From an uncultured Oscillospiraceae bacterium (GTDB taxonomy: Bacteria > Bacillota_A > Clostridia > Oscillospirales > Acutalibacteraceae), in contig CAJUTL010000017.1 of the NCBI GenBank assembly GCA_910589395.1, positions 1-64,000 on the forward strand: a stretch of 64,000 nt of DNA, read 5' to 3'. The position numbers were made by a program, and so were the translations under genes. A model generated the notes under the pieces. The model ran no database searches. It saw nothing but the letters and a program-made list of their open reading frames with translations, and had not been told where the DNA came from. Below are positions 40,984-49,604 of the stretch, one piece after another (within the stretch, counting starts at the first letter, position 1; each line of letters begins with the position of its first letter).

Positions 40984-42126
40984 ATGGAGAAAAAGGTTAT
41001 AGTAGCGGGCCATGTGTGTATGGACATCACACTGCCGTTGGGTGGGAAAAAGGTTTCGGAAATCGGCCAGCTGCTCCGCCCCGGCAAGCTGTTCAGCGTG
41101 GGGGAAGCGGCGGTATATCCCGGCGGTGTGGTGGCAAACACCGGGCTTGCCCTGAAGCTGTTTGACGTAAACACGGCTTTGGTGGGAAAGCTTGGCTGCG
41201 ATCCCTTTGGAGATATCATCTATTCGAATTTTGCGGAACGGGACGCGGAAAGCTGGCTGATTCGCGAGAAGGAGGAGACCTCTTCCTATACGGTGGCTCT
41301 GGCAGCCCCCGGCATTGACAGGATCCTGCTGAACCACCCCGGCGCCAACGATACGTTTTCCGCCGCGGATCTCTCTTCCGAGCTTTTGGAAGGAGCTTCT
41401 CTTTTCCATTTCGGATACCCGCCGTTGATGCGCAAAATGTACGAGAATACCGGAGAAGAGCTGGTAGCGGTGCTGCAAAAGGCAAAAGCCGCCGGGGCGG
41501 TCACCTCTCTGGATCTTTCCATGGTAGATCCAGATTCTCAAGCGGGAAAAGCAAATTGGAAAAAGATTCTGGAAAAATCCCTTCCCTACGTGGACATCTT
41601 TGTACCCAGCGCCGAAGAGCTCTGTTATATGTTGGACAGGGAAAAGTATGAAGCCTTGCGGAAAAGGGCAGGGGCTGCGGATCTCTGTGAGCTGATCAGC
41701 ATAAACGAGGATATTCGCCCGCTAGCGGAAACCTGCATGCGTCTGGGAGTAAAAATTCTCCTGATCAAGTGCGGTGCGCCGGGACTGTATTATCGAACTG
41801 CTTCCACCAGGCAGCTGGAGCGGATCAGTAAGGTGCTTGACCTGAAAAAAGATGATTGGGCGGAAAAAGAAGGCTTTGAAGCAAGCTATATCCCCGAACA
41901 AGTCCTTTCGGGGACGGGTGCGGGTGATACCAGCATTGCAGCCTTTTTGGCGTCACTTTTAAAGGGCTGCGGGCCGGAGGACTGCGCGCGGTTCGCGGCG
42001 GCAACAGGCGCCTGCTGCGTTTCGGCCTATGACGCACTCAGCGGCTTAAAGTCCTTGGAGGAGCTGGACAAAAAGATCCAAAGCGGGTGGAAAAAGAGAG
42101 AAAGCAAAGGAGAAGCATCATGCTGA
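40984..42126 (+). CDS. PfkB-family sugar kinase
   Basis: 380 residues. The N-terminal VAGHVCMDITLPLGG, the middle GGVVANTGLALKLFDV and the C-terminal catalytic GTGAGDTSIAAFLASLLKG (Asp as base) define the ribokinase/PfkB family. Substrate not fixed by sequence; a ketose (fructose, xylulose or a phosphate of these) would fit between the isomerase and aldolase genes. Overlaps the aldolase start by seven bases. Confidence 0.87.
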   Translation: MEKKVIVAGHVCMDITLPLGGKKVSEIGQLLRPGKLFSVGEAAVYPGGVVANTGLALKLFDVNTALVGKLGCDPFGDIIYSNFAERDAESWLIREKEETSSYTVALAAPGIDRILLNHPGANDTFSAADLSSELLEGASLFHFGYPPLMRKMYENTGEELVAVLQKAKAAGAVTSLDLSMVDPDSQAGKANWKKILEKSLPYVDIFVPSAEELCYMLDREKYEALRKRAGAADLCELISINEDIRPLAETCMRLGVKILLIKCGAPGLYYRTASTRQLERISKVLDLKKDDWAEKEGFEASYIPEQVLSGTGAGDTSIAAFLASLLKGCGPEDCARFAAATGACCVSAYDALSGLKSLEELDKKIQSGWKKRESKGEASC

Positions 42127-42983
42127 TAACATTAAAAGAAATTCTGGAGCTTGCCGAAAAAAAGAAAATTGCCGTAGGCGCCTTTAACGCCGCAAATTTG
42201 GAAAGCCTGCGGGCAATCATAGACGCGGCGGAGGAGCTGGCGCTTCCGGTAATCCTCCAGTTTGCTCAATGCCATGAGCCTTGGGTGCCTCTGGCATTGA
42301 TCGGGCCGGTGATGGTCGATGCGGCCAAAAAGGCTTCCGTGCCGGTTTGTGTCCATCTGGATCACGGAGAAACCTTGGAATACTTGGAAGAGGCTTTGAA
42401 GCTCGGTTTTACCGGTATCATGTACGACGGTTCCACCCTGCCTTATGAGGAAAATCTGGAAAATACCGGAAAAGCAGTCGCTATGGCGAAAGCCGCCGGA
42501 GCGTCCGTGGAAGCGGAGCTGGGCAGTATGGGGAAAAGGGAATCCGGCACAGGAGAGGAAAGCGGGGAAAAAGACAACACGAAAATCTATACGAACCCCC
42601 AGAAGGCTAAAGAATTTGTTTTGTCCAGCGGAATCGATGCTCTGGCCTGCTCCTTCGGAACTACCCATGGGATCTATTTGTCAGAACCGAAGCTGAATTT
42701 CAGCATTGTGGAAGAAGTGCGCGCGCTGACCGGTGGAATTCCGGTGGTGATGCACGGCGGCTCCGGGATCGGCAAAGAAGATTTTCAAAGAGCGATCCGC
42801 GCGGGTGTACGCAAAATCAATTACTTTACTTATATGGATAAGGCCGGTGGAGGAGCGGCGGAGGACTATTTGCAGCACCTTCAGCGTGAGCCCAGGTTTT
42901 TCTCTTCCATCTCCGCTGCCGCGAGAACCGCCATGCAGGAAAATGTAAAAAGCGCCATGAAAATATTTTCCTTTCAGGAATAA
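42120..42983 (+). CDS. Class II fructose-bisphosphate-type aldolase
   Basis: 287 residues. GAFNAANLESLRAIIDAAEE, HLDHGETLEYLEEAL (zinc His), IMYDGSTLPYEEN, VEAELGSMGKRESG and VVMHGGSGIGKEDF follow the class II order. Zinc-dependent cleavage of a ketose phosphate; fructose and tagatose forms are not separable by eye. ATG 42120 has AAAGGAG seven bases ahead; the longer frame from 42087 is rejected. Confidence 0.9.
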   Translation: MLITLKEILELAEKKKIAVGAFNAANLESLRAIIDAAEELALPVILQFAQCHEPWVPLALIGPVMVDAAKKASVPVCVHLDHGETLEYLEEALKLGFTGIMYDGSTLPYEENLENTGKAVAMAKAAGASVEAELGSMGKRESGTGEESGEKDNTKIYTNPQKAKEFVLSSGIDALACSFGTTHGIYLSEPKLNFSIVEEVRALTGGIPVVMHGGSGIGKEDFQRAIRAGVRKINYFTYMDKAGGGAAEDYLQHLQREPRFFSSISAAARTAMQENVKSAMKIFSFQE

Positions 42984-43007
42984 GCTAGCTTGGAAGGAGG
43001 CGCTTGT

Positions 43008-43700
43008 ATGAGAAAGACCATAGAATCAGCCTGCCGTAAGCTGATCGTTTCCTGTCAGGCCCTGCCTGAGGAGCCGCTGCACTCCTCCTTCATTATGGGG
43101 AGAATGGCTCTGGCGGCCTGGGAAGGGGGCGCGGCAGGGATCCGCGCGAATTCCAGGGAGGACATTTTGGAAATTCAGAAAACCGTAGATCTTCCCATTA
43201 TTGGGATCATCAAGCGGGATTATCCTGGCAGCTCGGTACGCATTACGCCTACTATAAAAGAAATTGATGAGCTTATGGAGGTACAGCCGGAAGTGATCGC
43301 TGTAGACGCCACCTGCCGGCCGCGTCCGGACGGGAAAACGCTGGATGAGTTTTATGAGCTGATTCGGAAAAAATATCCCACGCAGAAGCTGATGGCCGAT
43401 TGTGCCACGCTGGAAGAAATGATTCATGCGGATCAGCTGGGCTTCGATTTCATCGGGACTACCCTGGTTGGCTATACGGAAGAAAGCCGCGGCCAGCAGA
43501 TCGAGACAAACGATTTTGAGTTGATTCGTACATTGGTGAAGCACTGCAAACATCCTGTTATCGGCGAAGGGAATATCAATACTCCGGAAAAGGTCAAACG
43601 AGTGATGGAACTGGGGGCATACAGCGTAGTTGTGGGCTCCGCCATTACCAGACCGCAGCTGATCACAGAAACCTTTGTGAAAGCGCTGGAAGAGATATGA
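43008..43700 (+). CDS. nanE: N-acetylmannosamine-6-phosphate 2-epimerase
   Basis: 230 residues, the standard NanE length. CQALPEEPLHSSFIMGRMAL, GAAGIRANSREDI, PIIGIIKRDYPGS, VIAVDATCRPRPDG and MADCATLEEM are diagnostic. Converts ManNAc-6-P to GlcNAc-6-P in sialic acid/ManNAc use. ATG 43008 has GGAGG seven bases upstream. Its last four bases overlap the ROK gene. Confidence 0.95.
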   Translation: MRKTIESACRKLIVSCQALPEEPLHSSFIMGRMALAAWEGGAAGIRANSREDILEIQKTVDLPIIGIIKRDYPGSSVRITPTIKEIDELMEVQPEVIAVDATCRPRPDGKTLDEFYELIRKKYPTQKLMADCATLEEMIHADQLGFDFIGTTLVGYTEESRGQQIETNDFELIRTLVKHCKHPVIGEGNINTPEKVKRVMELGAYSVVVGSAITRPQLITETFVKALEEI

Positions 43701-44593
43701 CGGGGAAACGATACGCCGCCATAGATGTAGGCGGTACGGAGATCAAATACGGAATTTTGGAGGAAACCGGCCGCATTTTGGAAAAAGGATCAGTTCCCAC
43801 CCCCACCGGAGAAGGTGGCAGCGGGATACTTCGGAAAACCCTGGAAATCGTGGATATTTGCCGGAAAAGCTACGAGATTTGCGGTGTTCCCATTTCTTCT
43901 ACCGGTGTGGTAGACTGTGAAAAAGGCGAAATTATTTATGCCGGCGAAACCGTTCCGAACTTTGCTGGAACAGCGTTCAAGAGTGCGATAGAAGGCGCTT
44001 TTCAGCTCCCCTGCGAGGTGGAGAATGATGTGAACTGCGCCGGACTGGCTGAGTATATCAGCGGCGCGGGGCAGGGCAGTCAGACGATGGTCTGCTTTAC
44101 GGTAGGAACAGGCATCGGCGGCTGTGCGGTAATTGACGGTAAAGTACTGCATGGGGCCTCCGGCAGCGCCATGGAAATAGGATATTTACCGGTGGGCGGC
44201 ATCGAATTCCAGCAACTGGGGGCGGCCAGTGTCCTTTGTGAAAAAGTGGCGGCCCGAAAAAAAGAACCGGTAAAACAGTGGGATGGAAAGCGGATCTTTG
44301 TCGAAGCAAAGCAGGGGGATCCGATATGCGCCGAAGCGATCGATCAGCTCTGTCTGGCGCTGGGAAAAGGAATTGCCGCCGTCTGCTATGTTCTGAACCC
44401 GGATACAGTGGTGCTGGGCGGCGGGATCATGGTCCAAAGTGGTTATTTGGAACCGAAACTCCATCAGGCACTGAAAGCTCATCTTCGCCCCGTTGTCCAT
44501 CAAGCCCTGCGTTTGAAGTTTGCGGAATACGGAAACGATGCGGGACTCATTGGCGCGCTGTACCATTTTCAGTCGCGGCAAAAGCGTATATAA
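43697..44593 (+). CDS. ROK-family sugar kinase, probable ManNAc kinase
   Basis: 298 residues. ATP site AAIDVGGTEIKYGIL (about 6-20), catalytic region VENDVNCAGLAEY (about 108-120) and FTVGTGIGGCAVIDG. The zinc motif (His and CxCGxxGC) normally found after MEIGHL is missing: here the segment reads SAMEIGYLPVGGIEFQQLG. Overlap with nanE suggests it phosphorylates N-acetylmannosamine (NanK role), but other hexoses are possible. Last gene of the operon, ending in a strong terminator. Confidence 0.85.
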   Translation: MTGKRYAAIDVGGTEIKYGILEETGRILEKGSVPTPTGEGGSGILRKTLEIVDICRKSYEICGVPISSTGVVDCEKGEIIYAGETVPNFAGTAFKSAIEGAFQLPCEVENDVNCAGLAEYISGAGQGSQTMVCFTVGTGIGGCAVIDGKVLHGASGSAMEIGYLPVGGIEFQQLGAASVLCEKVAARKKEPVKQWDGKRIFVEAKQGDPICAEAIDQLCLALGKGIAAVCYVLNPDTVVLGGGIMVQSGYLEPKLHQALKAHLRPVVHQALRLKFAEYGNDAGLIGALYHFQSRQKRI

Positions 44594-44615
44594 GTTTGCT
44601 GAAAAAATTTGCGTG

Positions 44616-44665
44616 AAAAAGGGACCTTCTTGTGGCTTATGCGGCACAAGAAGGTTCCTTTTTTG
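44616..44665 (+). terminator. Terminator of the sugar operon
   Basis: AAAGGGACCTTCTTGTG, loop, CACAAGAAGGTTCC, then TTTTTT. Confidence 0.93.
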
Positions 44666-44769
44666 AAAAAATTTTTTTCCCAGGCACCACGGTGGCCTTT
44701 TTTTCGTCTAATAACTATCAGGATAAAGGTGCCGGGCTTTTATCGATTTTCGGAAAAGGAGCGAGAACT

Positions 44770-45450
44770 ATGGCTATCTTGGCAGCGGAAAATGTGGAAT
44801 ATATCTACCAGAGCAAATACCAGAAGGTCCATGCGCTGAAGGGGGTAAGCTGCGAATTTGAGGCGGGAAAGTTTTACGCCATCGTAGGGCATTCCGGTTC
44901 GGGTAAGACCACGCTGCTCTCCATGCTGGCGGGTCTTGGCACACCGACAGAAGGCAGGGTGCTGGCGGGGGAGCAGGGAAAATCCCTGAAGGAGCTCGGT
45001 ACGGAACGCCACAGAAGAGAAAATGTATCGGTGATCTACCAGTCCTTCAACCTGTTTCCCACGCTGAATATTCTGGAAAATGTCATGTACCCCATGGAGA
45101 TTCGGAAAAAGCCCGCCAGAGAGGCAAAAAAGCGGGGAAAGGAGCTGCTCGGCGCGGTAGGTCTGGGAGACGTAAGCCCCAAAAAGCTGCCCGCCATGCT
45201 TTCCGGCGGTCAGCAGCAGAGAGTGGCTATCGCCAGGGCCCTGGCTTCCGATGCGAAGATCATTCTGGCGGACGAGCCCACGGGAAACCTGGATACGGAA
45301 AACGGAAAAATCGTCATCGACCTTTTGAAAAGTCTGGTACGGGAAAAGGGCTACTGCGTGATCGTAGTCACCCACGACCCCGGCATCGCCGCCCAGGCAG
45401 ACGTAGTTTACGAAATGACAGACGGCATGCTGGAGGTCAGAACAGGGTGA
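44770..45450 (+). CDS. ABC exporter ATP-binding protein (LolD/MacB type)
   Basis: 226 residues. Walker A GHSGSGKTT (about 40-48), Q-loop YQSFNLFPTLN, signature LSGGQQQRVAIARAL, Walker B ILADEPTGNLD and the switch His in VVTHDPG. This is the ATPase class that pairs with FtsX-type permeases and drives mechanotransmission rather than simple transport. ATG 44770 follows AAAAGGAG. The two permease genes follow after a repeat island of about 300 bases, so the operon is interrupted by repeats. Confidence 0.92.
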   Translation: MAILAAENVEYIYQSKYQKVHALKGVSCEFEAGKFYAIVGHSGSGKTTLLSMLAGLGTPTEGRVLAGEQGKSLKELGTERHRRENVSVIYQSFNLFPTLNILENVMYPMEIRKKPAREAKKRGKELLGAVGLGDVSPKKLPAMLSGGQQQRVAIARALASDAKIILADEPTGNLDTENGKIVIDLLKSLVREKGYCVIVVTHDPGIAAQADVVYEMTDGMLEVRTG

Positions 45451-45715
45451 AATTAGTAATTAGCAATGAAAGGTAGAGCGCGCTAAATTGGAATTTAGCG
45501 GTTATCCGCTTACTTCCCACCTGTCATCCTTGACCTTTTTCAGGGAATTTAAGGTCGAGATTCTTCGTCACTTCGTTCCTCAGAATGACAGTGGGGGAGC
45601 TGAGTGCTAAACTATTATTTACCTTCCTGCCCTTGCCCTTCCTTGATTGCGCCGAAGGCGCCACCTTCTTCTAGCTTCTAGCTTCTAGTATCTGAAACCC
45701 TTTTCTCTAACAACT
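45451..45715. repeat. Repeat island I6 inside the ABC locus
   Basis: A short heptad start (TAGTAAT-TAGCAAT), GCTAAATTGGAATTTAGCGG (45483-45502), a truncated TGTCATCCTT palindrome (45522-45590), GCTAAACTATTATTTACC and a heptad end CTTCTAG-CTTCTAG-CTTCTAG (about 45668-45690). No gene. Confidence 0.78.
45522..45590. repeat. TGTCATTCTG palindrome, copy h (truncated)
   Basis: Only 69 bp: the right arm is complete (GATTCTTCGTCACTTCG, then CAGAATGACA) but most of the left arm is deleted. Confidence 0.75.
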
Positions 45716-45748
45716 CCCCAATACCTGTTTGAAAGGACGTGACTTGCC

Positions 45749-46987
45749 GTGTTTATTTGGAAGGAAGCAGGATATCAGCTGTTTCGAAATCGGGGCAGAA
45801 CGGTGCTGCTTTGCTGTGTTTCCGCAGTGTTGTGCGGGTGTGTTGCCTTTTACCTGGGAAATATTGAAGCGAACAGAAAGGCCTTGGATAACCTGAATGA
45901 AAGCACCCCCGCGGTGCTGCATCTTACCAACATGACCATGGATTCTCTGGACGAGCTGAATATCAATACGGATCGCTTCGATGCTCTGGAACGTCTTGGG
46001 CTCCGCAGCGTGACGGCCACCAGCCGGGAAAAGGGATGCCTGGAAACGGCTTATGATTATAACAACCCGGAGTCGGCGGACACGGAGGTTCGGGGACTTA
46101 GTTCTTTGGAGGCCGCCGAAATGGATTCGGAGGAATTTATTTCTTATGCGCCGGGAATGGATCAAGCTTGCCTGGAGGGCGAAGAGCCCCTGTGCCTTTT
46201 AAGCGAGGACTACGCTGGGGAACACGGCTTTTCGCTGGGCGATACGGTTTCCCTGCAGCTTTGCCAGGTCGCTTATGATATTTACCGCGCCCCGCTGGTT
46301 CGGCCGATCTCAAAGGAAAAGGTGGAGCTGCGGGTAGCGGGGATCTTCTCCAAGAATTGTAAGCCGGAGGTCTTTGCCGATTTGTATTTGCCGGTGAAAT
46401 GGGTGCGCTCTTATGCGGAGCAGGCTGGGGCCGATTTCTATTACGCCAGCATGAGCGCCTCTCTTTTGGATTCCATGAATCTGAACGCCTTCAAGGAGAA
46501 GCTGAAGGAGATGGGATATTACCAGCCCATTGTTATGGGAATTCCCACAGATAAAAGCCCCGACCTCAGTGCGGCAAATACCGTTTTTTTCGAAGATCAG
46601 AACTTCATCAAGGCCGCGGAAAAGCTGGGAAGCGCGGTGCGCTACTATCGTTTCTTCCTGCTTCCCTTCCTTTTTGTGGTAACAGCGCTGATCACCCTGG
46701 CGATTTTTCTGGTGCTGCGAAGCACCCGCAGGGATATGGCCATCGCCTGCTCTTTGGGGCGGCCCAAGGGCAAAACCGCCCTGGCAAATTTACTTGCCGC
46801 CCTTTCCGCCCAGCTTGTGGGCTGTGTGCTGACCTTGCCGGTGATCCTGCTGCTGGCGGGGCTTTCCCTGCCAATGGCCCTTACGGTGTGCGGAGCCTTT
46901 TTGCTCTGTGCCCTGCTGGGCGATCTGGTGGGGCTGATGGTGCTGCTTCGCTTTGACGCCATGAGCCTGCTGCTGCAATCGGAATAA
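45749..46987 (+). CDS. FtsX-type ABC permease, first
   Basis: 412 residues. One N-terminal membrane helix (about 18-38), an extracytoplasmic domain (about 40-300), then three helices (about 308-330, 350-372, 378-398). The conserved FtsX cytoplasmic loop RSTRRDMAIACSLGRPKGKT lies between the second and third helices. GTG 45749 has GAAAGGA upstream at a long spacing. The partner permease follows 13 bases on. Confidence 0.85.
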   Translation: MFIWKEAGYQLFRNRGRTVLLCCVSAVLCGCVAFYLGNIEANRKALDNLNESTPAVLHLTNMTMDSLDELNINTDRFDALERLGLRSVTATSREKGCLETAYDYNNPESADTEVRGLSSLEAAEMDSEEFISYAPGMDQACLEGEEPLCLLSEDYAGEHGFSLGDTVSLQLCQVAYDIYRAPLVRPISKEKVELRVAGIFSKNCKPEVFADLYLPVKWVRSYAEQAGADFYYASMSASLLDSMNLNAFKEKLKEMGYYQPIVMGIPTDKSPDLSAANTVFFEDQNFIKAAEKLGSAVRYYRFFLLPFLFVVTALITLAIFLVLRSTRRDMAIACSLGRPKGKTALANLLAALSAQLVGCVLTLPVILLLAGLSLPMALTVCGAFLLCALLGDLVGLMVLLRFDAMSLLLQSE

Positions 46988-47000
46988 GGGAGGGAGCTTT

Positions 47001-49064
47001 ATGAAGAACGGTTTCAAGCAATTATTTCGGCGGCCTGTCCGGGTGGCGCTGTTCTTTTTCCTGATGACAGCTGCCTCTATGCTTCTGATTTTCGGTGCGG
47101 CCATGTATCTGCAAAACGCCATACGCCTTCAGAAGCTGGACGAGGTGTTTATCACGGTGGGCACGGTGGAGCAGCCGCTGCTTTCCACGGAGTATGTGAA
47201 CGTCGGCGGGGAATGCGTTTCCTCCGGCTATACGGTTCAAAATTACGGGGAACTGGTCTCCCCACAGGAGCTGGAGTTTCCCGGCGCGGACTATGTGATC
47301 CCGCCGGAGCAGCGGCCCTTTTATCTTGCGCATCTGCCGGAAAGCACAGTGGCGATTCAGCCGAACTACTCCAGCATTTTGGAATTTAAGGCCTTGGAAT
47401 CCTCCCAAACCGGGGGAAAGGCAAAGGTTGTTATTACAAAGGTGCTGCTGGACGGCCAGGTAAAAGCGGAAGAGGAATATTATGACTATGCCAAAACGGA
47501 GCCTCTGAAGGTGGGGGAGGAGATCACGGTCTGCCAGCATGAGCTGGAGGGCGCTTTATCCATAGAGGCGGGAAAAACATATATCGGCTGCCTGGAGAAA
47601 AAAGCCCCGCCGCTGGATCTGGATTTTCTTCCGGATTTTACAACAATGTCCCCGGAAGAAGTGCTGGCGTGGCAGGAGCACTTTCAGAATCAGGCCGGTT
47701 GGCAGGAACCCAATCTGGAATTTTCTCCGGCAGCGGGGCCCTTTACCACTCAATGTGATCCCAGTGGAAAAAAACTCAGTACCTCCTATTATCCCGCCGG
47801 CCTGAACGGCACGGCCTATCGCCTGGAGGAGGTGACAGAGGGCTTCTATGAAGAGGGGGGCCACGGGCAGGATTGGCTTGCCCTGCAAAAGCAGATGGAA
47901 ATTTCCCATCAGATGTACCCGGTGCTGGCCGTGATCGACCCGGGACTGGTTCCCAGCTTTCAGGAAAGCAATGTACATGTGCGGGGCAGAATGATCACGG
48001 AAGAGGAATACGCCTCCGGGGCCAAGGTGTGCATGGTTTCCAGAACCTTCGCCCAGAAGAATCTTTTGGGGGTAGGGGATAAGATCAAGCTGCCGCTTCT
48101 GTGCGCCATGTACGGCTACCAGCCCGATACGGAATACTACTATGTACATAACCGTGAGGATCCCTGTGGAACCTGGTTTAAGCTGCCGGAAACCTGCAGC
48201 CTGCTAAATGCCCAGGGAGAGCTGTACAAGCCCTTCTGGGAGGAAGAATATGAGATCGTGGGCGTGTTTAACGTCCGCTTTCCCAAGAAGGATCTTCCCT
48301 TTAACAACATGCTGATCATTCCCAAAAGCTCCGTAGGGGCCTCCGATGAAAACAACATCGCTTATTTTGGCCCTATGAACGAAAATATGACCTCCTTCCA
48401 GCTGCCCAGCGGCAGTTTGGAGGACTTCCAGGAAGGCTTGCAAAAATATGTGCCCCAGGCCTCTCAGCTCACGATCAAATATAATGACATGGGGTACGCC
48501 AGCGCGGCGGGAAGTCTGCGGTCTATTGAAAAGACCAGCCTTTTGCTGTTGATCGCGGGGCTTTTGGCCTCTGCCGCCGTGGTGGCGCTGCTGCTGTTCT
48601 TCTTTGTGGTGCGGGAGAAAAAGCGGACCGCCATAGAACGCAGCCTGGGGCTTTCCAAGCGGCGGTGCAGGGTTTCCCTGTTGTCCGGCCTTTTACTCCT
48701 CACGCTTTTCGCAACGGCTTTGGGAAGCGCCTGCGCGGGAGTTCTGATCAGCAAAACAGAAACTCTGCAGCAGATGGAGGCTATTGCCGAGGAGGTGGAA
48801 GGGCCCGACGGAGAAATGATCACAAAGCCTGTTACCAACTGGGATCTGGGCGGACTGTATCATTTCAGCGCCAGCTACAGTCCCTGGGCCATGTGGGATG
48901 TAAAGGGAAACCAGGCGAAGCTGGAAGAAATCGGCGTGCCGCCCTTCCTCTATTTTGCCGCGCCGGCCCTTCTGTGTCTGCTGGTAGGGGCGCTTTCCCT
49001 GCTTTTGATTGACCGCAACCTGAAAATAGAGCCTATAGCCCTTCTCAGCAGTAAAATGGAATAG
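47001..49064 (+). CDS. FtsX-type ABC permease, second, with large outer domain
   Basis: 687 residues. Helix 1 (about 13-35), an extracytoplasmic domain of nearly 490 residues (about 36-520), helix 2 (LLLLIAGLLASAAVVALLLF), FtsX loop VVREKKRTAIERSLGLSKRR, helix 3 (about 560-580), a second outer loop and helix 4 (YFAAPALLCLLVGALSLLLI). With the ATPase and the first permease it forms a MacB-like assembly. Role unknown: export of a peptide or lipid, or sensing of an envelope antibiotic. ATG 47001 follows GGGAGGGAG. Confidence 0.85.
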   Translation: MKNGFKQLFRRPVRVALFFFLMTAASMLLIFGAAMYLQNAIRLQKLDEVFITVGTVEQPLLSTEYVNVGGECVSSGYTVQNYGELVSPQELEFPGADYVIPPEQRPFYLAHLPESTVAIQPNYSSILEFKALESSQTGGKAKVVITKVLLDGQVKAEEEYYDYAKTEPLKVGEEITVCQHELEGALSIEAGKTYIGCLEKKAPPLDLDFLPDFTTMSPEEVLAWQEHFQNQAGWQEPNLEFSPAAGPFTTQCDPSGKKLSTSYYPAGLNGTAYRLEEVTEGFYEEGGHGQDWLALQKQMEISHQMYPVLAVIDPGLVPSFQESNVHVRGRMITEEEYASGAKVCMVSRTFAQKNLLGVGDKIKLPLLCAMYGYQPDTEYYYVHNREDPCGTWFKLPETCSLLNAQGELYKPFWEEEYEIVGVFNVRFPKKDLPFNNMLIIPKSSVGASDENNIAYFGPMNENMTSFQLPSGSLEDFQEGLQKYVPQASQLTIKYNDMGYASAAGSLRSIEKTSLLLLIAGLLASAAVVALLLFFFVVREKKRTAIERSLGLSKRRCRVSLLSGLLLLTLFATALGSACAGVLISKTETLQQMEAIAEEVEGPDGEMITKPVTNWDLGGLYHFSASYSPWAMWDVKGNQAKLEEIGVPPFLYFAAPALLCLLVGALSLLLIDRNLKIEPIALLSSKME

Positions 49065-49430
49065 CGCGCTGCAAGCAATACATGCTAAATTGGTATTTAG
49101 CGCCCTTTGCCTCCCCTTATTTATAAGGGGAGGGGGACCGCCGAACGGCGGTGGAAGGGATAGTCACACGCAGAAAGTGGGATAGAATCGCCAGTTTTGA
49201 TCCCCTCAGTCACGGCTTCGCCGTGACAGCTCCCCTTACTCGCGCAAGTGGAGCCTACGGGCGCTAAACTATACTCCCGCACCAAGCAGGGACACGATTG
49301 CCTGCGGCGGCTCGCCGCTAAACTATAATTTACCGGACTATTCTTTCAAGAAAGTTATAGCTTTCTGCGCTGCGAAGCAGCGCCACCACCGTCCAGCATT
49401 TAGAATCTACCATCTAGTATCTGGAAAACA
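49065..49430. repeat. Repeat island I7 (no gene)
   Basis: GCTAAATTGGTATTTAGC (49083-49100), a CTCCCCTT..AAGGGGAG element (49104-49243), an inverted CACGATTGCCTGCGG module (about 49268-49315), GCTAAACTATAATTTACC (about 49317-49335) and a TTTAGAA-TCTACCA-TCTAGTA heptad end (about 49398-49423). Confidence 0.78.
49104..49243. repeat. CTCCCCTGAAAGGGGAG element, copy c (diverged)
   Basis: Left hairpin CTCCCCTTATTTATAAGGGGAG, inner hairpins ACCGCCGAACGGCGGT and GTCACGGCTTCGCCGTGAC, right end CAGCTCCCCTTACT. The right terminal palindrome is lost. Confidence 0.7.
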
Positions 49431-49475
49431 AAGGAGCTACTGCAAAATGCCAAATTTTACAGTAGCTCCTTTCTT
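49430..49475 (+). terminator. Terminator of the ABC exporter operon
   Basis: AAAGGAGCTACTG, 17-base loop, CAGTAGCTCCTTTCTT. Near-symmetric, so it may act on both strands. Confidence 0.85.
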
Positions 49476-49514
49476 ATGCTATACTGAAACAAACCTCAAA
49501 AAATTTTCGATTGT

Positions 49515-49522
49515 CTGTAACA
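49515..49522 (+). promoter_or_regulatory. Possible ECF-type -35 element
   Basis: CTGTAACA about 83 bases upstream of the first ECF sigma gene. CTGTTACA (62536-62543) lies about 47 bases upstream of the second sigma gene. ECF factors often recognise TGTAAC-like -35 boxes and control themselves, but spacings to any -10 differ, so support is weak. Confidence 0.3.
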
Positions 49523-49604
49523 AAAGCCCCCCTTTGCGGGATATTACCGGTAGAAGCCCGGGCTGAAAGCAAAAAATTTTGAAGAAGAAAAAGGGGGAAC
49601 GCAT

